Shown here piece by piece: positions 6,789-12,396 of a stretch of DNA of 12,396 nucleotides; the stretch's first letter is position 1; the number at the start of each line of letters is the position of its first letter. Under the pieces are notes generated by a model, which worked only from the letters and a program-made list of their open reading frames with translations, made no database searches and had not been told where the DNA came from. This stretch comes from SHLJ01 sp041618535 (GTDB taxonomy: Bacteria > Bacteroidota > Bacteroidia > Flavobacteriales > Flavobacteriaceae), in NCBI GenBank assembly GCA_041618535.1, contig JBFKFP010000081.1, positions 1 through 12,396 of the forward strand. Reading direction: 5' to 3'. The position numbers were made by a program, and so were the translations under genes.

Positions 6789-7643
6789 ATGGAAGATATT
6801 GAAATTCAACAGGGATTTTCCGTCATTAAGGTAAACAATGATTCAGACGAATTAAAGATCGAGAACAAGGCTGTTGACAAGACCTGCATTCAGATGCATT
6901 TCTGCCTTAAAGGAACTGGGATACTCCGTTATGGACCCTATTACAGTCGATCGGTGGAAAGCGGTAACTCTATGATGCTCTACAATCCTGACACCGACCT
7001 CCCCATTCATCTTGAACTGTCTGGCAAGGGTAAGTTTGTCATATTTATTTTCAGCATACAGGAATTCCATTCTTTTTTCTCCCAGGTAGCAGATCATATT
7101 CCATTTCTTAATGATGAGAATAAGAATAAAAAATACTACCTGGATAAGCCATTAGAGCCCTCTGAACTGTTGGTCCTTAACCAGATCATGGAAGAACAAA
7201 AAAATAATTCCATGCAGAAACTCTATTTGAAGGCTAAAGTTTACGAAATGCTGTGCCTGTATTTTGGCGAGACCTCAGACGAACATCAAAGTTGTCCGTT
7301 TCTCGAGGACGAAGAAAATGTTGAGAAGATAAAGAATGCCAAAAAGATAATAATTGCGAATATGTCTGAACCTCCGAGCTTACAGGAATTGGCCAATGAG
7401 GTGGGGCTCTCGGTATCCAAGCTGAAAGAAGGATTCAAACACCTGTATGGTGAAACTGTATTTAATTTCCTCCTGGACTATAAATTAGAGTATGCCAGAA
7501 AACTGTTGCTATCCAGGAGGCACAATGTTTCCGAGATCAGTTTACAGGTAGGTTATAGTACAGCAAGCCATTTTATTTCAGCCTTCAGAAAAAAATACGG
7601 AACAACGCCCAAGCAATACATTTTGAGTATGTCGGCTTCCTGA
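6789..7643 (+). CDS. AraC-family transcriptional regulator, PchR-like
   Basis: A 284-residue DNA-binding regulator. The C-terminal 100 residues hold the two helix-turn-helix units of the AraC family: SLQELANEVGLSVSKLKEGF (197-216) followed by KHLYG, then NVSEISLQVGYSTASHFISA (246-265) followed by FRKKYGTTPKQY. The phrase KLKEGFKHLYGETVFNFL resembles PchR/YbtA-type regulators of siderophore uptake more than sugar-type AraC proteins. The N-terminal part (about 1-170) is a likely ligand-binding domain with no motif I can name; CPFLEDEENV (169-178) leads into the DNA-binding domain. It is divergent from the receptor gene and shares the intergenic region 6585-6788, so it most likely controls that operon, perhaps activating it when the imported ligand is present. 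It ends head to head against the cvpA-like gene with no bases between the stop codons. Confidence 0.93.
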   Translation: MEDIEIQQGFSVIKVNNDSDELKIENKAVDKTCIQMHFCLKGTGILRYGPYYSRSVESGNSMMLYNPDTDLPIHLELSGKGKFVIFIFSIQEFHSFFSQVADHIPFLNDENKNKKYYLDKPLEPSELLVLNQIMEEQKNNSMQKLYLKAKVYEMLCLYFGETSDEHQSCPFLEDEENVEKIKNAKKIIIANMSEPPSLQELANEVGLSVSKLKEGFKHLYGETVFNFLLDYKLEYARKLLLSRRHNVSEISLQVGYSTASHFISAFRKKYGTTPKQYILSMSAS

Positions 7644-8168
7644 TCAGCTAGCCGGTTTTTCTGAGGTTTCTTCCTCGGTGTCCTCGCTGATATGAATAAA
7701 ATCCGGGAAGAGCATAGGAGCAAGGGACTTAACGGGTTCATATAAAACCGACGATTCAAGGTCGTCATCATCAACGAAGGGAAGCGCTTTATTCATCTTG
7801 CTGAAAACCAGCAATACTACACTCAGAATAAGTCCGGTTTTAAGAGCACCAAAGGCGCCACCAAGAATAGAATTTAGAATTCCAAGGGCTGCAAAATCGG
7901 CCAGTTTGGTAAGTGCCTTTCCAGCCAGTGAAATCGCCACTACAATAATCACAAAAGTTATCGCAAATGCAGCAAGGTTGATGCCCTGTTCAGACCAGTC
8001 AACACGTTCCATCAAGAATTCAGCGGCGAAATTGCTGAAATGAATAGCACCATAAATCCCGGCAACCAGGGCAACAAGCGAAGCGACCTCCACGAAGAGG
8101 CCCTTGGATAGACCTCTTACAAGTCCGAATAACAAAAGGGCGCCGAGCAAAATGTCAATGATATTCAT
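7644..8168 (-). CDS. CvpA family membrane protein
   Basis: A 174-residue inner-membrane protein of the CvpA (colicin V production) family. It begins MNIIDILLGALLLFGLVRGLSKG, with four hydrophobic segments near residues 4-20, 26-46, 61-81 and 100-121, and the family feature GILNSILGGAFGALKTGLIL. The tail (ISEDTEEETSEKPAS) is acidic and soluble. The frame can be extended one codon to a TTG at 8171, but ATG at 8168 is the natural start. CvpA homologues are linked to envelope homeostasis and, in enterobacteria, to purine-operon context; here the neighbours are translation and lipid genes and give no functional clue. A TATATTTG element (8186-8193) on the same strand lies just upstream. Its stop abuts that of the AraC-family gene. 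Confidence 0.9.
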   Translation of the reverse strand: MNIIDILLGALLLFGLVRGLSKGLFVEVASLVALVAGIYGAIHFSNFAAEFLMERVDWSEQGINLAAFAITFVIIVVAISLAGKALTKLADFAALGILNSILGGAFGALKTGLILSVVLLVFSKMNKALPFVDDDDLESSVLYEPVKSLAPMLFPDFIHISEDTEEETSEKPAS

Positions 8169-8185
8169 CAAAGAGGGTGTTTTAA

Positions 8186-8193
8186 CAAATATA
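8186..8193 (-). promoter_or_regulatory. Promoter -7 element of the cvpA-like gene (TATATTTG on minus strand)
   Basis: The plus strand reads CAAATATA, giving an exact TAnnTTTG on the minus strand, identical to the element before the AraC-family gene. The predicted start near 8180 gives a leader of only about 11 nt. No TTG is found at the -33 distance. Confidence 0.45.
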
Positions 8194-8226
8194 ACGACTT
8201 TGTTTCTTCGGTATTTTATTAGTTGG

Positions 8227-8234
8227 TAACTTTG
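8227..8234 (+). promoter_or_regulatory. Promoter -7 element of the 118-aa gene (TAACTTTG)
   Basis: An exact TAnnTTTG match, with TTTG at 8199-8202 as a possible -33 element at a slightly long spacing of 24 bp. The start codon is at 8242, seven bases after the element, so transcription would begin at or within a few bases of the ATG. The transcript would be leaderless or nearly so. Confidence 0.5.
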
Positions 8235-8241
8235 TATAACT

Positions 8242-8598
8242 ATGGCGCGAGACGAACAGTTAAAGCTCAGATGGAATACGTTAGTTAGAAAATTGTCTTC
8301 ACAATTTGCTGACGGTGAAGAACTTGACCTCGATTCTATTATTTATTTGATCGGGCTCCAGGAATTGGGCCAACTACACCGCTCTTTTAAAAAGGATGAA
8401 AAGGTTCATTTGATGCACATTGCTATTTGCCGACTACTTGAACCTTATGGTTACTATGAATTCGATTTTTTTGATGATGACGGATGGCCTCACTACAAGG
8501 TCAAAGCCAGCTTACCCCCACTGAAGGCCGGAGAGCAAAGTATCTTGATGAAAGAGGCCATAGTGAACTATTTTATGGAATCTGAGTTTATACGATAG
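8242..8598 (+). CDS. Hypothetical 118-aa cytoplasmic protein
   Basis: A small soluble protein that I do not recognise. It starts MARDEQLKLRWNTLVRKLSSQFADGEELDLDSIIYLIGLQELGQ, predicted mostly helical, and has an acidic-aromatic centre, YGYYEFDFFDDDGWPHYKV (73-91), then a short C-terminal helix ending in MESEFIR. No signal peptide, membrane segment, Cys cluster or known catalytic motif is seen. The base composition and codon use match the neighbours, and the gene sits between the divergent cvpA-like gene and pheS with its own likely promoter, so it is real. The next in-frame Met is far inside (residue 57), which supports the ATG at 8242. It may form a conserved flavobacterial neighbourhood with pheS; the function is unknown. 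Confidence 0.82.
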   Translation: MARDEQLKLRWNTLVRKLSSQFADGEELDLDSIIYLIGLQELGQLHRSFKKDEKVHLMHIAICRLLEPYGYYEFDFFDDDGWPHYKVKASLPPLKAGEQSILMKEAIVNYFMESEFIR

Positions 8599-8605
8599 GA
8601 ATTAT

Positions 8606-8629
8606 TAAATTTGCCTGCCCGCTTAAGGA
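8606..8629 (+). promoter_or_regulatory. pheS promoter -7 element and Shine-Dalgarno sequence
   Basis: TAAATTTG at 8606-8613 is an exact TAnnTTTG match, inside the 37-bp gap after the 118-aa gene. AAGGA at 8625-8629 lies 6 bases before the ATG at 8636, the only good Shine-Dalgarno sequence noticed in the window. Together they suggest that pheS has its own transcription start near 8619 in addition to any readthrough. Confidence 0.45.
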
Positions 8630-8635
8630 AGTACT

Positions 8636-9655
8636 ATGATAGAGAAGATCGAAACCCTTATAAATGAGGCCGAGTCGTTTAAGACCAGTTCGAAGGAAGA
8701 ACTCGAGGCATTTCGCATCAAATTCCTGGGGAAGAAAGGATTGTTGAACGAATTGTTCGCCGAATTCAAAAATGTTCCCGGGGAACAGAAAAAAGCATTC
8801 GGCCAGGCTATTAACAATTTAAAAACTGTTGCTCAGGAAAAGGTAAATACCATCCGGCTTGAACTGGAACAAAAAACAGAATCCAAAGGTGTCTTCGGAG
8901 ATCTGAGCCGGCCCGGAGAACCTGTTTCCCTGGGATCCCGGCACCCGGTTTCAATAGTTAAGAATGAGATCATCGATATATTCTCGCGTATAGGATTCAA
9001 TGTAAGTGAAGGGCCGGAAATCGAGGACGACTGGCATAATTTTACCGCCCTTAACCTCCCGGAATATCATCCGGCTAGGGACATGCAGGACACCTTTTTT
9101 ATTCAGTCCGATCCTGACATTTTACTACGAACACATACCAGCTCGGTACAGGTGAGGTATATGGAGCAGCACAAACCTCCAATCAGGACCATCTCGCCGG
9201 GTCGGGTATATCGTAATGAAGCCATTTCGGCAAGATCCCACTGTTTCTTCCACCAGGTTGAGGGATTGTATATCGATAAAGACGTGAGCTTTGCCGATTT
9301 AAAACAAACCCTTCAGTATTTTACAACCGAGATGTTCGGAAAATCAAAAATTCGCCTAAGGCCTTCCTATTTTCCATTTACCGAACCCAGTGCAGAGGTA
9401 GATGTGTATTGGGGACTGGAAACCGAGACCGATTACAGGATGACAAAAGGAACAGGCTGGCTTGAGATAATGGGTTGCGGCATGGTTGACCCCAATGTTC
9501 TGGAGAATTGCGGGATCAACTCTAAAAAATACTCCGGATTTGCATTCGGGATGGGGATTGACCGGATAGCCCTTTTACTTCACCAAATCAGTGATATCAG
9601 GTTACTGAGTGAAAACGATATACGGTTCCTTAAACAGTTCAGGTCTGCTCTCTGA
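8636..9655 (+). CDS. pheS: Phenylalanine--tRNA ligase alpha subunit
   Basis: A 339-residue catalytic subunit of the (alpha-beta)2 enzyme that charges tRNA-Phe. Residues 1-85 form the helical coiled-coil arm that contacts tRNA, and the class II catalytic core follows. Seen in order: RHPVSIVKNEIIDIFSRIGF (102-121, motif 1 region), HTSSVQVR (167-174), motif 2 GRVYRNEAISARSHCFFHQV (189-208), FPFTEPSAEVD (246-256, phenylalanine pocket), GWLEIMGCGMVDPNVL (274-289), and motif 3 SGFAFGMGIDRIALLL (300-315). Motif 2 has AISARSHC where Escherichia coli has DYDQTHTP; I recall this as normal for Bacteroidota. The full length fits the family. pheT does not follow: the next gene is gpsA on the other strand, so the beta-subunit gene must lie elsewhere. 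The start is fixed by a good Shine-Dalgarno sequence at 8625-8629. Confidence 0.98.
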   Translation: MIEKIETLINEAESFKTSSKEELEAFRIKFLGKKGLLNELFAEFKNVPGEQKKAFGQAINNLKTVAQEKVNTIRLELEQKTESKGVFGDLSRPGEPVSLGSRHPVSIVKNEIIDIFSRIGFNVSEGPEIEDDWHNFTALNLPEYHPARDMQDTFFIQSDPDILLRTHTSSVQVRYMEQHKPPIRTISPGRVYRNEAISARSHCFFHQVEGLYIDKDVSFADLKQTLQYFTTEMFGKSKIRLRPSYFPFTEPSAEVDVYWGLETETDYRMTKGTGWLEIMGCGMVDPNVLENCGINSKKYSGFAFGMGIDRIALLLHQISDIRLLSENDIRFLKQFRSAL

Positions 9656-9656
9656 A

Positions 9657-10658
9657 TCAATCCAGTTGATCGGTTAGTTTTTTGAATATCGATTTTGGAT
9701 CCTTACCGTTATAAAGGATGTCGTAAACGGCACTGATGATAGGAATCTCTGTTTTGATTTTGTTTTTTTCGTTAAGGATATGCGCACTTTTTGTGGCATA
9801 ATATCCCTCGGCTACCATGTTCATCTCCATCATGGCCGACTTAACCGTATAGCCTTTACCGATCATATTCCCGAACATGCGGTTTCTGGAGAAGGTTGAA
9901 TATCCTGTTACGAGCAAATCACCGAGGTAAGCCGAATTGTTGATGTTACGCTTCATCTTGTGCATTTTTTTTATAAAGCGTTTCATTTCCCTGATGGCGT
10001 TGCTCATCAACACGCTCTGAAAATTATCCCCATATCCCAAACCATGAGCAATACCAGCTGCTATGGCATATATGTTTTTTAACATAACCGCATATTCAGT
10101 ACCGATTATATCATCGCTTATTTTGGTTTTGATATAGGAGCTGCTTAATTGATTCGCGATTTCTTGAGCCATTTCCCCGTCTGTACATGAAATGGTCAGG
10201 TAGGATAATCGCTCAAGGGCCACTTCTTCAGCATGACATGGTCCGGCGATAACAGCTATTTGATTGATGGGAATGTGATAGATATCATGAAAGTGCTCTC
10301 CAACCAGCAAACCGGATTCAGGAATAATACCCTTGACTGCAGAAACAACAACTTTTTCCCCAAGGGGGACATCTATTTTCTCTAATTCGGCATTTATGAA
10401 GGCCGAGGGAATGGCGAAAATCAGAACATCGGCATATTCCACCATTTCATTGATGTCGTTCGACAGTTTTAACTGATGTAGGTGAAATTCTACCGAGCTG
10501 AGGTAATTAGGATTGTGCTGATTCTTCAACAGATGCTCCTTGATATAAACACTTCGCATATACCAGCCTACCTCATCCAGGTTCTCACATAGCATTTTAA
10601 CTATTGCAGTAGCCCAGCTTCCAGCCCCGAAAACACCGTACTTAAGTTTAGACGCCAT
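9657..10658 (-). CDS. gpsA: NAD(P)H-dependent glycerol-3-phosphate dehydrogenase
   Basis: A 333-residue cytoplasmic enzyme reducing dihydroxyacetone phosphate to sn-glycerol 3-phosphate, the backbone for phospholipids. The Rossmann motif is GAGSWA (11-16) just after MASKLKYGVF. Then come FAIPS (81-85), SAVKGI (106-111), IAGPCHAEEVA (137-147), EYAVMLKNIYAIAAGIAHG (188-206) with the probable catalytic Lys194, SNAIREM (219-225), GDLLVTGYSTFSRNRMFG (246-263) and a C-terminal helix ending in LTDQLD. GPCHAEEVA replaces the common GPSFA-type loop, which I take as the Bacteroidota variant. The frame is open to 10856, but the extra 66 residues lack any GpsA similarity and the start at 10658 gives the usual family length. 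One base separates its stop from that of pheS, with no terminator between the convergent genes. Confidence 0.97.
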   Translation of the reverse strand: MASKLKYGVFGAGSWATAIVKMLCENLDEVGWYMRSVYIKEHLLKNQHNPNYLSSVEFHLHQLKLSNDINEMVEYADVLIFAIPSAFINAELEKIDVPLGEKVVVSAVKGIIPESGLLVGEHFHDIYHIPINQIAVIAGPCHAEEVALERLSYLTISCTDGEMAQEIANQLSSSYIKTKISDDIIGTEYAVMLKNIYAIAAGIAHGLGYGDNFQSVLMSNAIREMKRFIKKMHKMKRNINNSAYLGDLLVTGYSTFSRNRMFGNMIGKGYTVKSAMMEMNMVAEGYYATKSAHILNEKNKIKTEIPIISAVYDILYNGKDPKSIFKKLTDQLD

Positions 10659-10803
10659 ATACAAGAGTATCTCAGTTGATAAAAGTACGATTTTATTCAG
10701 TTTATTAAATGGCTGAAATGCAATGAAATATGTTTTTGGCACAGCTTTTGAATCCCTGTTAATATCAATCCATCTCAATGAGTTAATCCAAAAAAACGAA
10801 CAG

Positions 10804-11748
10804 ATGAAAACAATTAAACTACTTTCAGGATTTGCTTTGGTTAGTTTGTTATTCACATCATGCTATACTGAAGTCTTAGTTGACGATTTTGACAACAGAC
10901 CCGTAATTACCTTAAATCAATTACTGGGGTCTTATGAACTTTGGTATGTAGATATAAATCAGACCATTGGGTATGGACAAACTCCCTTCCTGCAAAAAGC
11001 TTTCACTGTTTCATTCAGGAACGGGGTGCTATTTGCAAATAATAACCTTGTTGGAATAGGCAGCCAGGGTGGCGGATTCGGGATAGACGTAGGAACGTAT
11101 CAGACTTATGACATGATACTTGATGTATACCATGATCTGGATGGATATGAAACCTTTGATGTTTACCAGATAGACGGCAATACCATCGAACTCTATAATC
11201 CATTTAATGACACCTCCTATTTTTTACACGGATATCAACGAAATACATTTGATTATGACCTTGTTTTTTATGATAATATCCATTATTTCCTGCAGGAATA
11301 TGAAGCCTGGGAAAAAACTTTCACCAGCGAAGTTGGTGCCCTGAATGAATTCGATTACGAAAATTATCTGCAGTTTTTACCTGGCGGAAATGATTCTACC
11401 TTCAGAAGCTCCCAGGACAGCCCTGGAACGCCGGTCGATGATCTTTACTGGGACTATACCGGGGTCTATGGCGTAGCTGATGTTCCGGGGAACATGTACC
11501 TTAATACCTTGACCCTTGACTATGATTATTTTGCCGATGAGTTCTTTGAGCTCAATGTGATCACAGATCAATTGATTGAATTGTATCACCCGGCCTCAGG
11601 AACATTCTATGAGTTCAGCGGCAGAGGATATATCCAATATCTCAGGATGGAGGACGGTAGTTTCGATAAGACCAAATCTTCAGGAGATAAACTAAGGAGG
11701 CAGAAAACAGATAGAAAAAACAATCCCAGGGATAACAAGAGACTATAA
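10804..11748 (+). CDS. Hypothetical lipoprotein with apparent internal duplication and basic tail
   Basis: A 314-residue lipoprotein of unknown function. MKTIKLLSGFALVSLLFTSC is a type II signal peptide with lipobox Cys20. The mature protein is rich in Tyr, Asp and Phe and looks all-beta. It seems to contain two related units: one from YELW (44-47) to FDVYQIDGNTIELYNP (118-133), the other from YEAW (166-169) to FELNVITDQLIELYHP (248-263), each followed by a short Tyr/Phe strand and a Gly. The last 25 residues are strongly basic (KLRRQKTDRKNNPRDNKRL) and probably disordered. The frame is open upstream to 10723, but the start at 10804 is the one that gives a lipoprotein signal. Nothing resembling a nucleotidyltransferase HxGH motif or other catalytic motif is present. 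The 145-bp gap to gpsA has no exact TAnnTTTG element on this strand. A terminator follows at 11775. Confidence 0.85.
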   Translation: MKTIKLLSGFALVSLLFTSCYTEVLVDDFDNRPVITLNQLLGSYELWYVDINQTIGYGQTPFLQKAFTVSFRNGVLFANNNLVGIGSQGGGFGIDVGTYQTYDMILDVYHDLDGYETFDVYQIDGNTIELYNPFNDTSYFLHGYQRNTFDYDLVFYDNIHYFLQEYEAWEKTFTSEVGALNEFDYENYLQFLPGGNDSTFRSSQDSPGTPVDDLYWDYTGVYGVADVPGNMYLNTLTLDYDYFADEFFELNVITDQLIELYHPASGTFYEFSGRGYIQYLRMEDGSFDKTKSSGDKLRRQKTDRKNNPRDNKRL

Positions 11749-11774
11749 TTTTTTTGGTTGGTTAGTTCAGAATT

Positions 11775-11808
11775 GGTCCGGCTGTTTAAGACATCGGGCC
11801 TTTTCTAT
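11775..11808 (+). terminator. Intrinsic terminator after the lipoprotein gene
   Basis: GGTCCG (11775-11780) pairs with CGGGCC (11795-11800) through one G-U pair, with an inner TGT/ACA stem, and TTTTCTATTT follows. It lies 27 bases after the stop at 11748, an appropriate place to end that transcript before the BON-LysM gene. Confidence 0.7.
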
Positions 11809-11955
11809 TTTAAACTGGTGTGACTTTTTCCATGGCCGCGGGTCTTACAAACGGGTGTTAATAAAGGATAATTATTTAATTTGAAAGAATTGCAAAAACG
11901 TCCAAATTTTGAGACCTTTATAAGATTATAGATTTAACTTTTAAAACCATTTAAT

Positions 11956-12396
11956 ATGAGCTTATTTTCATTTATCAAAGATGCGGGAACAGCTATTTTC
12001 GGTGTAAAATCAGGAAAAGATAAAGCTGCGGAAGAGGCTGTTGCCGAATTAAAACGCGAAGAAGCTGCAGCGGCTCGACTCGAGGAAACCATTCAGGATC
12101 TTCAGCTTAAGGTTGAAAATCTGAAAATACATATCGATGACGACAAGGCAACAGTGAGCGGGAAAGCATTTGATCAGTCAAACCGTGAGAAGATCATCCT
12201 GGTAATTGGAAATTCAGAGGGGATCGCCTCTGTTGACGATCAGATGACTGTTGAAAATGTGGAGCCTGAAGCTAAGTTTCATACAGTTGAAAGGGGTGAT
12301 ACCCTGAGTAAGATTGCAAAGACTTACTATGGAAATGCCATGAAATACCCGGTTATTTTCGAAGCTAACAAGCCGATGCTTAAGGATCCGGATAAA
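11956..12396 (+). CDS. BON-LysM domain protein, Kbp/YgaU family (3' end outside window)
   Basis: The first 147 residues of a small cytoplasmic-type protein similar to E. coli Kbp (YgaU), a 149-residue potassium-binding protein. It starts MSLFSFIKDAGTAIFG, very like the Kbp N-terminus. A Glu/Ala-rich helix follows (about 24-55), then a BON domain (about 50-103) with KATVSGKAFDQSNREKIILV and GNSEGIASVDDQM. A LysM domain begins at about 108 with FHTVERGDTLSKIAKTYYGN and FEANKPMLKDPDK, where the window ends. From the Kbp pattern only about 10-15 residues should be missing. There is no signal peptide, which fits Kbp rather than a secreted cell-wall LysM protein. Potassium binding is inferred by family. 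Upstream, TAATTTG at 11877-11883 is one base short of the promoter consensus. Confidence 0.93.
   Translation, partial: MSLFSFIKDAGTAIFGVKSGKDKAAEEAVAELKREEAAAARLEETIQDLQLKVENLKIHIDDDKATVSGKAFDQSNREKIILVIGNSEGIASVDDQMTVENVEPEAKFHTVERGDTLSKIAKTYYGNAMKYPVIFEANKPMLKDPDK

Noticed and set aside
8169..8171. TTG start one codon upstream for the CvpA-family gene
   Set aside because: The adjacent ATG at 8168 is the ordinary start.
10662..10669. Minus-strand TACTCTTG as a gpsA promoter
   Set aside because: One mismatch to TAnnTTTG, and only three bases before the ATG, so transcription would start inside the gene.
10679..10698. Small inverted repeat ATAAAA...TTTTAT between gpsA and the lipoprotein gene
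   Set aside because: AT-only 6-bp stem, likely by chance in this AT-rich spacer.
10737..10752. Sigma-54-like sequence TGGCAC-N5-TTGAA before the lipoprotein gene
   Set aside because: The invariant GC of the -12 element is GA here, and the match is otherwise a short chance hit.
10723..10803. 27-residue extension of the lipoprotein
   Set aside because: It would put the lipoprotein signal peptide inside the chain; ATG at 10804 opens it directly.
10659..10856. N-terminal extension of GpsA (66 residues)
   Set aside because: No Rossmann or other GpsA similarity; it would give an abnormal length and overlap the upstream part of the divergent lipoprotein gene. The start at 10658 gives a standard GpsA.
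1..12396. RNA genes, CRISPR arrays, insertion sequences, phage or toxin-antitoxin genes
   Set aside because: None seen: no tRNA cloverleaf, no regularly spaced repeats, no transposase or integrase motifs, and no inverted-repeat-bounded element.

Overview
The window looks like chromosomal DNA of a marine-type member of the Flavobacteriaceae (Bacteroidota). Several things point there: a HmuY-type lipoprotein beside a TonB-dependent receptor, a DUF2490 outer-membrane-type protein, the Bacteroidota form of PheS motif 2 and of the GpsA substrate loop, short lipoproteins starting MKTIK, and several exact matches to the Bacteroidota -7 promoter element TAnnTTTG with almost no Shine-Dalgarno sequences. 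No RNA gene, insertion sequence, CRISPR array or phage gene was seen. The DNA is mostly tightly packed coding sequence with moderate GC.

Layout. (a) 2-3096, plus strand: the end of a DUF2490 protein, a SulP anion transporter with a STAS domain, and a beta-carbonic anhydrase overlapping it by 4 bp; this is probably a bicarbonate uptake/CO2 hydration pair. A perfect palindromic terminator at 3097-3126 closes this unit and the convergent one. (b) 6584 down to 3125, minus strand: a TonB-dependent receptor, a HmuY-like lipoprotein and an unrecognised 7-helix membrane protein, with gaps of 26 and 11 bp. A divergent AraC-family regulator (6789-7643) shares the promoter region 6585-6788, which carries two -7 elements and several short repeats that could be operators. 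This resembles a regulated haem or other metal-chelate uptake locus. (c) 7644-10658: housekeeping-type genes. These are a CvpA-family membrane protein (minus), an unknown 118-aa protein (plus), pheS (plus) and gpsA (minus). Convergent pairs here abut with 0 or 1 bp between stop codons. (d) 10804 to the end, plus strand: an unknown lipoprotein with an apparent internal duplication, a terminator, and the start of a BON-LysM protein of the Kbp/YgaU family cut by the window edge.

Four gene starts were moved inward from the longest open frame (receptor to 6584, CvpA to 8168, GpsA to 10658, lipoprotein to 10804), on the basis of signal peptides, family length or promoter position. The most interesting part is (b): the HmuY-like lipoprotein has no histidine at all, and the third gene is an unexplained polytopic membrane protein.
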